Positions 1-8,834 of a stretch of DNA of 64,000 nucleotides are shown in pieces. The notes under the pieces were generated by a model. That model did not search any database. It was given only the letters and a program-made list of their open reading frames with translations, and had not been told where the DNA came from. Numbering within the stretch: position 1 is the stretch's first letter; each line of letters begins with the position of its first letter. The translations under genes and the position numbers were made by a program. Where the stretch lies: NCBI RefSeq assembly GCF_900105755.1, contig NZ_FNTQ01000001.1, positions 6,076,001-6,140,000 on the forward strand, read 5' to 3'. The DNA is from Streptomyces sp. Ag109_O5-10 (GTDB taxonomy: Bacteria; Actinomycetota; Actinomycetes; Streptomycetales; Streptomycetaceae).

Positions 1-683
1 GGGTCGGCGCCTTCGTGGAGGGTGCCGGCTTCCTGCCGCACCTGTCCGGCCGGGAGAACCTGGAGCTGTACTGGCAGGCGACCGGACGCCCGCTGGAGGA
101 CTCCCACATCGACGAGGCGCTGGAGATCGCCGGCCTCGGCGACGCGCTGGCCCGCGCGGTCCGCACCTACTCGCAGGGCATGCGCCAGCGCCTCGCCATC
201 GCCCAGGCCATGCTCGGCCTGCCGGACCTGCTCATCCTCGACGAACCCACCAACGGCCTCGACCCGCCGCAGATCCGCGAGATGCGCGAGGTGATGATCC
301 GCTACGCGGCCGCCGGCCGCACGGTGATCGTCTCCAGCCACCTCCTCGCCGAGGTCGAGCAGTCCTGCACCCACCTCGTGGTGATGGACCGCGGCCGGCT
401 CGTCCAGGCCGGACCGGTCGCCGACATCGTGGGCACCGGCGACACCATCCTCGTCGGCACCGGCACCCCGGTGGAGGAGCCGGTCGTGGAGAAGGTGGCC
501 GCGCTGCCCGGCGTGGCCTCCGTGACCAGCACGGCCGACGGCCTGCTCGTCCGCATGGAGCCCGGCGGCAGCGCCCCGCGCCTGGTCGCCGAACTCGTCC
601 GGCTCGACGTCCCGGTGGCGTCGGTCGGCCCGCACCGCCGTCTGGAAGACGCCTTCCTGACCCTGATCGGAGGTTCCGCGTGA
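1..683 (+). CDS. ABC transporter ATP-binding protein, 5' partial
   Basis: This is the ATPase subunit of an ABC-2 type exporter, cut by the left edge of the window, so the Walker A region is missing. What is visible is the ABC signature (SQGMRQRL), a Walker B (LLILDEPTNGLDP) and the H-loop (VIVSSHLLAEVE). A C-terminal domain of about 90 residues follows, as in multidrug or antibiotic-resistance ATPases. The frame is open from base 3, so the GTG at 15 is internal and not a true start. It overlaps the permease gene by GTGA, indicating a translationally coupled pair. The substrate cannot be read from the sequence. Confidence 0.93.
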   Translation, partial: VGAFVEGAGFLPHLSGRENLELYWQATGRPLEDSHIDEALEIAGLGDALARAVRTYSQGMRQRLAIAQAMLGLPDLLILDEPTNGLDPPQIREMREVMIRYAAAGRTVIVSSHLLAEVEQSCTHLVVMDRGRLVQAGPVADIVGTGDTILVGTGTPVEEPVVEKVAALPGVASVTSTADGLLVRMEPGGSAPRLVAELVRLDVPVASVGPHRRLEDAFLTLIGGSA

Positions 684-1543
684 GCACGCTCACCGAGAAG
701 GCCGCGGTCGCCTCCGGCTACCGGGCGGGCCGCACCCTGCCGCTCCGCGTCGAGCTGGTCCGCCAGCTCAAGCGGCGCCGCACCCTGGTGATGGGCGGCA
801 TCCTCGCCGCACTGCCCGTCGTGCTGCTGATCGCGTTCGCGATCGGCGGTCAGCCGGGCCGGCAGAACGGCCAGGTCACCCTCCTGGACACGGCCACCGC
901 GTCCGGTGCCAACTTCGCCGCGGTCAACCTGTTCGTGTCGGCGGGCTTCCTGCTGGTCATCCCGGTCGCCCTGTTCTGCGGGGACACGGTCGCCTCGGAG
1001 GCCAGCTGGTCCTCCCTGCGCTACCTGCTCGCCGCACCCGTGCCGAGGGCCCGGCTGCTGTGGTCCAAGCTGGTCGTCGCGCTCGGCCTCAGCCTGGCCG
1101 CGATGATCCTGCTGCCGCTGGTCGCCCTGGCCGTCGGCACGGTCGCCTACGGCTGGGGGCCTCTCCAGATCCCCACCGGCGGCGCCCTCGACACCACCAC
1201 CGCCACCCAGCGCCTCGCGGTCGTGATCGCCTACATCTTCCTGTCCCAACTGGTCACCGCGGGGCTGGCGTTCTGGCTCTCCACGAAGACCGACGCCCCC
1301 CTCGGCGCGGTCGGCGGCGCGGTCGGCCTGACCATCGTCGGCAACGTCCTCGACCAGGTGACGGCCCTCGGCGACTGGCGCGACTTCCTGCCTGCCCACT
1401 GGCAGTACGCCTGGGCGGACGCCGTACAACCCCACCTGGAGTGGTCCGGCATGATCCAGGGCGCGGCGGTTTCCATAACGTACGCCCTGGTGCTGTTCGC
1501 CCTGGCCTTCCGGGGTTTCGCCCGCAAGGACATCGTCTCCTAG
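680..1543 (+). CDS. ABC-2 type transporter permease
   Basis: This 287-residue membrane protein is the permease partner of the preceding ATPase. A basic N-terminus (RVELVRQLKRRRT) precedes a hydrophobic helix at about residues 33-53. Further hydrophobic segments lie near 78-98, 127-155, 178-200, 208-225 and 255-275, giving the roughly six-helix plan of ABC-2 permeases. The GTG start overlaps the upstream stop codon. Substrate unknown; efflux or lipid/peptide export is the usual role of this pair. Confidence 0.9.
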   Translation: MSTLTEKAAVASGYRAGRTLPLRVELVRQLKRRRTLVMGGILAALPVVLLIAFAIGGQPGRQNGQVTLLDTATASGANFAAVNLFVSAGFLLVIPVALFCGDTVASEASWSSLRYLLAAPVPRARLLWSKLVVALGLSLAAMILLPLVALAVGTVAYGWGPLQIPTGGALDTTTATQRLAVVIAYIFLSQLVTAGLAFWLSTKTDAPLGAVGGAVGLTIVGNVLDQVTALGDWRDFLPAHWQYAWADAVQPHLEWSGMIQGAAVSITYALVLFALAFRGFARKDIVS

Positions 1544-1699
1544 GTCACCGGACGATCTCCCTCCGGCCTCGGAACCCCTGGTCCGTGGCCGCTTCGAGAT
1601 CCATCCGCAACGCATCGGGGCGCACGTTCCGGCCCCCTGCGCCGTCACAGTCGACGAGAAGCCAGGAAGTCGACTCCGACCGGCACAGGGGGCACAGCG

Positions 1700-3184
1700 A
1701 TGAACAGACACCGGACCCGACGACGGACGTGCGCGGCACTGCTCGCCCTCACCACCGCGGGCACCCTGCTGCTGACCGCCTGCAGCGCGGACGAGAACCA
1801 CGCGAACGGCCCGAAGTACACGACCGCCACCCGGGCCCCCGCCCCCTCCCAGGCGGCGGGCAACGAGACCGCCGCGCCCTCCGACCACCTCTCCACCTTC
1901 GCCCTCGACGTCGACACCGCCTCCTACGGCTACGCCCGCCGCACCCTCGCCGACGGCGGCCGCCCCGACCCCTCGACCATCCGGCCCGAGGAATTCGTCA
2001 ACAGCTTCCGCCAGGACTACCGCACCCCCGAGCACAACGGCTTCACGGTCACCGTCGACGGCGCCCGCACCAGCAGGCCGAACTGGTCCCTGGTCAGAGT
2101 GGGCCTCGCCACCCGCCCCGCCGGCGATCCCGGCACCCGCCCCCCGGCCGCCCTCACCTTCGTCGTCGACGTCTCCGGCTCCATGGGCGAACCGGGCCGC
2201 CTCGACCTCGCCAGGAAGTCCCTGGACACGATGACCGACCGGCTGCGCGACGGCGACTCGGTCGCGCTCGTCACCTTCAGCGAACACGCCGAGACCGTCC
2301 TCCCGATGACCCGCCTCGGCGGCCACCGCGCCGAGATCCACGACGCCGTCGACGGCCTGGAGGCACTCTCCTCCACCAACCTCGGCGAAGGCGTCGAGAC
2401 CGGCTACGCCACCGCCGTCGAGGGCCTGCGCAAGAACGCCACCAACCGCGTCGTCCTGATCTCCGACGCCCTCGCCAACGACGGCGAGACCGACCCGAAC
2501 GCCATCCTCCGGCGCATCGACGGCGACCGCCGCGAGTACGGCATCACCCTGTTCGGCGTCGGCGTGGGCAGCGACTACGGCGACGCCCTCATGGAACGCC
2601 TGGCCGACAAGGGAGACGGCCACACGGTGTACGTCTCCGACACCGCGACCGCCGACGACGTCTTCTGCCGCCAACTCCCGCAGAACATCGACCTGGTGGC
2701 TCGTGACGCCAAGGCCCAGGTGGCCTTCGACCCGCACACGGTCGCGGAGTTCCACCTGATCGGCTACCAGGACCGCAAGGTCGCCGACCAGGACTTCCGC
2801 AACGACACGGTGGACGGCGGCGAGGTCGGCCCCGGCCACACGGTCACCGCCCTCTACGCCGTCCGCACGAACCCCGGCACCGACGGCCACCTGGCGACCG
2901 CCACCGTCCGCTGGCTCGCCCCCGACACCCGCACCCCGCACGAGAACACGGGCGCGATCGAGACCGGCGCCCTGCACCACGACATCTGGTCGGCCTCCCC
3001 GCGCTTCCAGGTGACGGCGGTGGCGGCCTACTTCGCGGACGCGCTGGCAGACGGCGAGTACGACATCCCGGGAGCACCGAGCCTCACGAGGCTCCAGTCC
3101 CGGGCGGCCACGCTGGCGGAGGTGACCGAGGACAAGGACGTCGCCGGCCTCTCAACCGCGATCAGCGAGGCGGCGCCCCTTTAG
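1700..3184 (+). CDS. von Willebrand factor type A domain lipoprotein
   Basis: The 494-residue protein begins with a basic signal peptide and a lipobox (LLLTAC), so it should be exported and lipid-anchored through the Cys. A vWA N-terminal region (FALDVDTASYGYARRTL, close to the YfbK family) precedes the vWA fold. The MIDAS motif DVSGSMG lies near residue 157, with further metal-site residues around TFSEHAE and ISDALAND. Such proteins bind Mg2+ and act in protein-protein contacts at the cell surface; the exact role is unknown. It has its own 156-bp upstream gap and appears monocistronic. Confidence 0.9.
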   Translation: MNRHRTRRRTCAALLALTTAGTLLLTACSADENHANGPKYTTATRAPAPSQAAGNETAAPSDHLSTFALDVDTASYGYARRTLADGGRPDPSTIRPEEFVNSFRQDYRTPEHNGFTVTVDGARTSRPNWSLVRVGLATRPAGDPGTRPPAALTFVVDVSGSMGEPGRLDLARKSLDTMTDRLRDGDSVALVTFSEHAETVLPMTRLGGHRAEIHDAVDGLEALSSTNLGEGVETGYATAVEGLRKNATNRVVLISDALANDGETDPNAILRRIDGDRREYGITLFGVGVGSDYGDALMERLADKGDGHTVYVSDTATADDVFCRQLPQNIDLVARDAKAQVAFDPHTVAEFHLIGYQDRKVADQDFRNDTVDGGEVGPGHTVTALYAVRTNPGTDGHLATATVRWLAPDTRTPHENTGAIETGALHHDIWSASPRFQVTAVAAYFADALADGEYDIPGAPSLTRLQSRAATLAEVTEDKDVAGLSTAISEAAPL

Positions 3185-3224
3185 GGGCGCTGGGGGTACC
3201 CCCGGCCGAAGGCTGGGGGAGGAA
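3185..3224. repeat. GC-rich palindromic repeat, probable terminator
   Basis: Starting directly after the vWA stop codon, this element contains GGGGGTACCCCC and a CCGGCCGAAGGCTGG stem followed by GGAGGAA. Closely related elements occur at 27858 and 48462 and, in a shorter form, in the arrays at 51.4 and 61.3 kb. It probably works as the terminator of the lipoprotein gene and is a typical Streptomyces intergenic repeat. Confidence 0.7.
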
Positions 3225-3278
3225 CCGGGCGCTCAGCCCCCACCCACCCGCACCCGAACCCCATACCGTCCGAACCCA

Positions 3279-3306
3279 TTGACCTCCCCTTACTTCCGAG
3301 TAAGTT
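3279..3306 (+). promoter_or_regulatory. Promoter with CTTACT-TCCG-AGTAAG palindrome, likely leaderless
   Basis: A TTGACC hexamer (3279-3284) lies 16 bp from TAAGTT (3301-3306). A perfect 6-bp inverted repeat with a 4-bp centre (3289-3304) overlaps the -10 region. No Shine-Dalgarno sequence precedes the ATG at 3315, and the predicted transcription start falls within a few bases of it, so a leaderless mRNA is likely. The palindrome resembles TetR-type fatty-acid regulator operators; that link is inferred. Confidence 0.55.
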
Positions 3307-3314
3307 GACGGCCC

Positions 3315-5225
3315 ATGAGCGTACGCAGCGACCTCGCACGAGCACGTCGGCGGACGGACCTGGCAGACCGGGGCAAGGTCGAGGTCGTCAGGGACGAGGC
3401 CGGGGTCGTGCGGGAGGCACGCCGCCCGCCCCTCGCCGCCCCGCTCACGAGCGGCTCCCTCGCCGACCTCCCGTACACCAACGCGGCAGAGGAACCCCAC
3501 GCCACGGCCATCCGCCGCAGCGAGGGCACGGTCACCGCGGCAGCCTTCGCCGCCCAGGTGACCGCCACCGCGAAGGGCCTGATCGCCGCCGGCCTCGCCG
3601 CAGGCGACCGCGTCGCCGTCATGTCCCGCACCCGCTACGAGTGGACGGTGCTCGACTTCGCCATCTGGGCGGCCGGCGGTGTGACCGTCCCGGTCTACCC
3701 CACCTCCTCCGCGGAGCAGGTGGAGTGGATCGTCCGGGACTCCGGTGCCCGCCACGTCGTCACCGAGACCCCGCAGAACACCGCCACCGTCACCACCGGC
3801 ACGGCCTCCCACGCACACCCGCCGCGCATCTGGGAGCTGGACGCCGGCGCACTCGCCGACCTGACCACCCTCGGTCGCGCCGTCCCGGACGAGGAGGTGG
3901 CCGAACGCCGCGGCGGCCTGACCCCCGACACCACGGCCACGGTCTGCTACACCTCCGGCACCACCGGCCGCCCCAAGGGCTGTGTCCTCACCCACGCCAA
4001 CCTGCACGCCGAGGCCGCCAACACGGTCGAGCTGCTGCACCCCGTCTTCCGGGCGGTCACCGGCCGGACCGCGTCCACCCTGCTGTTCCTGCCCCTCGCC
4101 CACATCCTGGGCCGTACGCTCCAGCTCGCCTGCCTGCTGGGCCGGATCGAGATGGGCCACTTCCCGAGCGTGAAGCCCGACGAACTCCGCCCCGCGCTGC
4201 GGGAGTTCCGGCCCACGTTCCTGGTCGGGGTGCCGTACCTCTTCGAGAAGATCCACGACACCGGGCGGGCGACGGCGGAGAAGATCGGGCGCGCCGCGTC
4301 CTTCGACCGGGCCGAGCGGACCGGGGTGCGGTTCGCCGCGGCCCACCTGGAGAAGTCCCTCGGCACGGGGAAGGGCCCCGGCCCGGGTCTGTACGCCGCC
4401 TGGGCGCTGTACGACCTGCTGGTCTACCGCCGTATCCGCAAGGAGCTCGGCGGCCGGATGCGGTACGCCGTCAGCGGCGGCTCGCCCCTCGACCGCGACC
4501 TGAACCTGTTCTTCCACGCGGCCGGCATCGCCGTCTACGAGGGCTACGGCCTGACCGAGACCAGCGCTGCCGCCACCATCGTGCCGCCGCTCGCCCCGCG
4601 GCCCGGCACGGTGGGGCAGCCGATCCCGGGGGCGGCCGTCCGGATCGCCGAGGACGGCGAGGTGCTGATCAAGGGTGCGGTGGTGTTCGGGTCGTACTGG
4701 AACAACCCGGCCGCGACCGCCGAAGTGCTCGCGGACGACGGCTGGTTCGGGACCGGTGACCTCGGGGCCCTGGACGCGGACGGCTATCTCACCATCACCG
4801 GCCGCAAGAAGGACATCCTGGTCACCTCCGGCGGCAAGAACGTCTCCCCGGCCGTCCTGGAGGACCGGCTGCGCAGCCGGGCGCCCGTCGGCCAGTGCCT
4901 GGTGGTCGGCGACAACCGGCCGTTCGTCGCCGCGCTGGTCACCCTGGACCCCGAGGCGGTCGCCCACTGGCTGGCAGTACGGAAGCTGCCGCCCGACACC
5001 CCGCTCGCGGAGCTGGTGCGCGACGACCGGATGCGAGCCGAGGTGCAGAAGGCGGTCGACCACGCCAACCTGGCCGTCTCCCGGGCCGAGTCGATCCGTG
5101 CCTTCGTCCTGGTGGAGGGCGAGTTCACCGAGGAGAACGGCCTGCTCACGCCGTCCCTGAAGGTCAAGCGGCATGCGGTGACGGCCCGCTACGCGGCCGA
5201 GATCGAGGCGCTGTACCGCAGGTGA
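3315..5225 (+). CDS. AMP-dependent long-chain acyl-CoA synthetase
   Basis: The protein (636 residues) activates a fatty acid to acyl-AMP and then acyl-CoA. The adenylate P-loop TSGTTGRPKG is near residue 213, the A5 motif YEGYGLTET near 412, and the hinge/core GRKKDILVTSGGKNVSP near 496. Length and motif order match FadD15-type bacterial long-chain acyl-CoA synthetases. It is monocistronic and convergent with a rodlin gene, separated by a perfect 16-bp terminator stem. The upstream palindrome suggests control by a fatty-acid-responsive repressor. Confidence 0.93.
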   Translation: MSVRSDLARARRRTDLADRGKVEVVRDEAGVVREARRPPLAAPLTSGSLADLPYTNAAEEPHATAIRRSEGTVTAAAFAAQVTATAKGLIAAGLAAGDRVAVMSRTRYEWTVLDFAIWAAGGVTVPVYPTSSAEQVEWIVRDSGARHVVTETPQNTATVTTGTASHAHPPRIWELDAGALADLTTLGRAVPDEEVAERRGGLTPDTTATVCYTSGTTGRPKGCVLTHANLHAEAANTVELLHPVFRAVTGRTASTLLFLPLAHILGRTLQLACLLGRIEMGHFPSVKPDELRPALREFRPTFLVGVPYLFEKIHDTGRATAEKIGRAASFDRAERTGVRFAAAHLEKSLGTGKGPGPGLYAAWALYDLLVYRRIRKELGGRMRYAVSGGSPLDRDLNLFFHAAGIAVYEGYGLTETSAAATIVPPLAPRPGTVGQPIPGAAVRIAEDGEVLIKGAVVFGSYWNNPAATAEVLADDGWFGTGDLGALDADGYLTITGRKKDILVTSGGKNVSPAVLEDRLRSRAPVGQCLVVGDNRPFVAALVTLDPEAVAHWLAVRKLPPDTPLAELVRDDRMRAEVQKAVDHANLAVSRAESIRAFVLVEGEFTEENGLLTPSLKVKRHAVTARYAAEIEALYRR

Positions 5226-5231
5226 GCAAAA

Positions 5232-5268
5232 GGCGGCGGGCCACCGGAGGAACCGGTGGCCCGCCGCC
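5232..5268. terminator. Bidirectional terminator between acyl-CoA ligase and rodlin
   Basis: A perfect 16-bp stem (GGCGGCGGGCCACCGG, with its complement at 5253-5268) encloses the loop AGGAA. It lies between two convergent genes and can serve both. Confidence 0.85.
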
Positions 5269-5283
5269 CACGGCGTCCGAGGA

Positions 5284-5694
5284 CTACTGGTTCGCGGTGC
5301 CGTTCGCCGACAGCGCGGAGATGTCGTCCAGGACGTGCGACAGCGGCTCGTCGCCCTTGGCCTGGGTGGAGTTCTCCACGCACTGCTGGTTCTGCGGCGC
5401 GGACAGGATCGGCACGTCCTGGGCGACGCCGACGGCGACCGCACCGACGAGACCCTGCAGGTTCGCCTTGAGCGGGAGACCGACGCACGGCTTGTTCAGC
5501 GATCCCTGGACCAGCGAGAGCTGCGGGCTCAGGTCGCCGAAGGTGGCCGAGTTGCCGAACTCCGACTTGGCTTCGTTGCCGCTGAGGGAGGTGGTGCCGG
5601 TGTCGTTGCCGGTGGCCAGGGCCTGGGGAGCGGCCGTAGCCGCGAAACCGGCGACGGTGACGGCGACAGCCGCGGTCGCCCACAGCTTCTTCAT
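5284..5694 (-). CDS. Rodlin protein (copy 1)
   Basis: This 136-residue secreted protein belongs to the rodlin family, which forms the paired-rod (rodlet) layer on aerial hyphae and spores together with chaplins. A Sec signal peptide (MKKLWATAAVAVTVAGF, cleavage after about APQALA) precedes a mature part with the family hallmarks TGND, SPQ, the two cysteines in LNKPCVGLP and [16 protein letters not shown], and the end [15 protein letters not shown]. The ATG at 5694 is chosen because AAGGGAAC lies just upstream and the signal peptide begins there. It is the first of three rodlin copies here. Confidence 0.93.
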   Translation of the reverse strand: MKKLWATAAVAVTVAGFAATAAPQALATGNDTGTTSLSGNEAKSEFGNSATFGDLSPQLSLVQGSLNKPCVGLPLKANLQGLVGAVAVGVAQDVPILSAPQNQQCVENSTQAKGDEPLSHVLDDISALSANGTANQ

Positions 5695-5849
5695 GATTGT
5701 TCCCTTCGAAAGGCGGACTCCGGGGAGGAGCTGCGTGATCGTCAACTTACCCGGATTCGCCCAGGTTGCGTGGTATGCCCCGATTGGCGGAGCGCAGTCC
5801 GATCAGTCGACCGGCGCGCCCTCGAACCGGGGCCCGGAGTGCTTCCGGA

Positions 5850-6263
5850 CTACTTGTTGCCGGTGCCGTTCGCGGACAGCGCGGAGATGTCGTCCAGGAT
5901 GTGCGACAGCGGCTCGTCGCCCTTGGCCTGGGTGGAGTTCTCGACGCACTGCTGGTTCTGCGGCGCGGACAGGATCGGCACGTCCTGCAGGACGCCGACG
6001 GCACCCAGGCCGACCAGGCCCTGGAGGTTCAGCTTCGCCGGGAGGCCGATGCAGGGCTTGTTGAAGGAGCCCTGGATGAGCGCCAGCTGGGGGCTCATGT
6101 TGCCGTACGTGGCGGAGTTGCCGAACGCCTGCTGGGCGTCGTTGCCGCTGAACGAGGTGGTGCCGTGGTCGTTGCCGGTGGCCAGGGCCGGCGAGGCGGC
6201 GGCAGCGGAGGCGCCGATGGCGGAGGCTGCGACTGCGGCGGCGGCCAGAACCTTCTTGATCAC
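5850..6263 (-). CDS. Rodlin protein (copy 2)
   Basis: A 137-residue rodlin with a signal peptide ([17 protein letters not shown], cleavage after about SPALA). Its mature part is very close to copy 1, keeping LNLQGLVG, the two-cysteine pattern ([16 protein letters not shown]) and [10 protein letters not shown]. The start is GTG with GAAGGGAAC upstream. It lies in tandem with copy 1 (155 bp between them) and divergent from copy 3, the arrangement expected for rdl gene pairs with one extra duplication. Confidence 0.93.
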   Translation of the reverse strand: MIKKVLAAAAVAASAIGASAAAASPALATGNDHGTTSFSGNDAQQAFGNSATYGNMSPQLALIQGSFNKPCIGLPAKLNLQGLVGLGAVGVLQDVPILSAPQNQQCVENSTQAKGDEPLSHILDDISALSANGTGNK

Positions 6264-6529
6264 TTGTCAGTTCCCTTCTGAGGACACCCCGTCCACCGGA
6301 GCGCACTGGTCAACTGCGCGCGCTCTGGTTGGTTGCTCCGCTTCACTCCAACGGCCCACGCCGGGAAATCGCCCGTTTGCGGGAAGGCCCGGTTTTCCGG
6401 GGAATTCCGGGAGGCCGTCGGTCCGAACGGGTGACGTGGCGCCCGGTGCCGCAACCATTCCGGACGCGCGCGGTTGATGCCGGACAGGAACGTCCGTCTT
6501 GGCCTGAGCGCCGGGAAAGGAAAAGCGAA

Positions 6530-6946
6530 ATGCTGAAGAAGGCAATGGCCGCGGCGGCGGTCGCCGTGTCCGTCGTAGGTGTGTCGGCGGCGGCAGCCCC
6601 CCAGGCGCTTGCCACCGGCAACGACCACGGCACCACCTCCGCGAGCGGCAACGGCGCCCAGGAGGCGTTCGGCAACTCGGTGACCAAGGGCAAGATGAGC
6701 CCGCAGGCCACACTGGTCCAGAGCTCGCTCAACAAGCTCTGCGTCGGCCTTCCCGCGAAGGCGAACGCCCAGGGGATCCTCGGCCTCATCGCCGCCGTCG
6801 GGGTGGCCCAGGACATCCCGGTCCTGTCCGCGCCGCAGAACCAGCAGTGCGCCGAGAACTCCACCCAGGCCAAGGGCGACGAACCGGTGTCGCACATCCT
6901 GGACGACATCTCCGCGCTGTCGGCCAACGGCGTCGCCAACCAGTGA
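6530..6946 (+). CDS. Rodlin protein (copy 3)
   Basis: A 138-residue rodlin, divergent from copy 2. The signal peptide ([17 protein letters not shown]) is followed by mature [16 protein letters not shown], two cysteines ([17 protein letters not shown]) and the conserved tail [15 protein letters not shown]. The ATG at 6530 is preceded by GGGAAAGGAAAAG. The 266-bp divergent spacer to copy 2 should hold both developmental promoters. A strong terminator follows at 6961. Confidence 0.93.
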   Translation: MLKKAMAAAAVAVSVVGVSAAAAPQALATGNDHGTTSASGNGAQEAFGNSVTKGKMSPQATLVQSSLNKLCVGLPAKANAQGILGLIAAVGVAQDIPVLSAPQNQQCAENSTQAKGDEPVSHILDDISALSANGVANQ

Positions 6947-6960
6947 CCCCGGTCCTGTGA

Positions 6961-7007
6961 AGCCCGCCCGGGCGGTGCGCGTGACCGCGCCGCCCGGGCG
7001 GGCTTTT
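6961..7007 (+). terminator. Intrinsic terminator after rodlin copy 3
   Basis: A long GC stem (AGCCCGCCCGGGCGGTGCGC paired with its complement ending GGGCGGGCT) is followed by TTTTG. Confidence 0.9.
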
Positions 7008-7225
7008 GTCGTGCCCCGAAATTCCGCCGCGAGGAGAAGCGTTTCCTCTCTCCGTGTCAATTCTCGGCGGGCGTTCGAGTGAATTGGTCGAAGAGGCACG
7101 TTCCGTAGTTTCTTCGACCGTCTATTCCTCGTTCTACAGCCTGCCGGTCATGGTGCGAGCCGTTCATGCTGTGCTCGCTCGGTTTCGGCCGACATACGGG
7201 CATGACCGCAGAGAAGGGAAAGTTC

Positions 7226-7453
7226 ATGAAGAAGACCGCTGCTGTGGTCGCCGGCGCGCTCCTGGCGCTGGGCGGTGCCATCCCCGCTTTCGCCTCCGCC
7301 GGTGCGGAGGGTGCTGCCGCCAACTCCCCGGGCGTCGTCTCCGGCAACGTGATCGAGGTCCCGGTCCACGTCCCGGTCAGCGCCTGCGGCGACACCGTCG
7401 ACGTCATCGCGCTGCTGAACCCGGCGTTCGCCGGCGTCTGCGCCAACAGCTGA
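7226..7453 (+). CDS. Short chaplin
   Basis: This 75-residue protein has a signal peptide (MKKTAAVVAGALLALGGAIP, cleavage after about AFA) and one chaplin domain (NSPGVVSGNVIEVPVHVPV, then ACGDTVDVIALLNPAFAGVCAN). The two cysteines are the pair that forms the disulfide in short chaplins. Chaplins assemble into amyloid-like surface films that let aerial hyphae break the water surface. The ATG at 7226 follows AAGGGAAAG. Its position beside the rodlins resembles chpD of S. coelicolor, but I do not assign the symbol on position alone. Confidence 0.93.
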   Translation: MKKTAAVVAGALLALGGAIPAFASAGAEGAAANSPGVVSGNVIEVPVHVPVSACGDTVDVIALLNPAFAGVCANS

Positions 7454-7493
7454 CGACGTCACACGGCGCACCAGCCCTCTCGGCTGTGGCACG

Positions 7494-7540
7494 GCCGGCC
7501 CCGGAACGCCGATCCTTCGCATCCGCGTTCCGGGGCCGGC
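7494..7540. terminator. Terminator between chaplin and oxidoreductase remnant
   Basis: A 16-bp perfect stem, GCCGGCCCCGGAACGC with GCGTTCCGGGGCCGGC, encloses a 15-nt loop and is followed by CTCTTCC. It separates convergent genes. Confidence 0.8.
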
Positions 7541-7603
7541 TCTTCCGCTCTCCGGCCGGGAGGGCGGTGCCGGAAGCCCGCAGCGAGGCCCGGCACCCGC
7601 CCG

Positions 7604-8834
7604 TCAGCCGCGCACCACGTCCGGTGCGGACTCCCGCCGCCCGGCCGGGACGCCCCAGCCAGCCGGCCCCGAGCGCAGCCGCCGCCGTACCCCGCGCACC
7701 AGCGTCCCGGCGGTGAAGCCGGCGCCGTGCACGAAGCGCATGGCAGGACCGAAGCCCGCCGCCGTGACCAGACCGGCCAGGAACAGCCCGGGATACGACG
7801 ACTCGAAGTCCCGGCCCACCTCGGGCGCCCCGTCGGCCCCGGTCACCAGGGCCGTCCGCAGGTCGTCGGCGAGCAGTGCGAGCCGTCCGCGCGTCGCCCT
7901 GAACCCCGTTGCCGCGACGACGTGTCCGGTCTCCAGGGTGACCGCCCCGCCACCGCGCACCGTGGTGTCCAGGCGGACTCCGCTCGCCGTCGCGCGCGCC
8001 GCCGTCACCTCGCGGCCCAGCAGCACCTCCACCCCGGACTCCACCCGCTCCCGCACCCACCAGGCGCCGGCCGGGCCGAGGGCGCTCGCCGCGATCCGGG
8101 TCCGGATGGGCTCCGCGAGCCGCCGGTACAGGCCGGGCCGCTCGGCGTAGAACCAGTTCCGCCAGCCGGGGCCGAGCCCGCTGTGCGGGGCGCGGACCGA
8201 CTGCCACCAGGGGCGCTGCCAGGGCGGCGGCACCTCGTTCCAGGACAGTCCGTCCGCGCGCACCAGCACCCGTACCCGGCTGCCCAGTTCGGCGAGGAGC
8301 GCCGCCGTCTCCAGGGCCGTCCCGGCCTCGGAAGCGGTCCAGGTCGGCGTGGTGGCTGCTGTGCGTGACCAGGTCGGGGGAGAGGCCGCGCAGGGCCGCG
8401 GGGATCTCCACGAACGGCAGCACACCGATGGCGAGGGCGACCGTCCGGCCGCGCAGCACCTCGCCGTCCGCCGTCGTCGCCTCGAAACCGCCGGTGTGCG
8501 GCGCGACCCGGGTGACCACGCGTTCGTCGACGGGCGGCGCGGCGTTGCGGGCGAACCACAGGCCGTACTCGGCGAACATCTCCAGTGGGATCGGCTGCCC
8601 GTGCCGGACGGTCACGCCGCGGCCCGCGCAGCACACGTCCAGCCGCCAACGCGCCTCGGGGTCCGACAGGTCGGAGGCCCAGGGCTCGGACTTGAGGAAC
8701 ATCCCGCGGGGCATGTGGTCGCGCCAGGACGCCATCGGGCGGCCGAAGACCCGCACGTTCAGGCCCGCCGCGGCGGCGTGGGACGCGATGGACAGGCCGT
8801 ACGGGCCCGCTCCCACCACCAGCAGGTCGTACAT
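7604..8834 (-). pseudogene. FAD/NAD(P)-binding oxidoreductase, frameshifted
   Basis: Two frames together encode one protein of about 410 residues. The N-terminal frame (ATG at 8834) carries the FAD motif VVGAGPYGLSIASHAAAAG and runs to ADLDRFRGRD. The C-terminal frame resumes at ALETAALLAELGSRVRVLVR and runs to 7604. At the junction near 8318 the expected NAD(P)-binding GxGxS segment is absent, as if about 26 bp were deleted, which also shifts the frame. The start overlaps the stop of the ATP-grasp gene (TGATG), so the two were coupled. The gene is broken unless this is a sequencing or assembly error. Confidence 0.75.

Noticed and set aside
302-2980. Very long open frame on the minus strand (892 codons) opposite the ABC and vWA genes
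   Set aside because: It is an antisense shadow created by the GC-rich third codon position of real plus-strand genes. The translation is low-complexity Gly/Ala/Arg/Val with no domain.
3162-5444. Long minus-strand frame opposite the acyl-CoA synthetase
   Set aside because: Antisense shadow; no recognisable motif, and the plus strand has a complete adenylate-forming enzyme.
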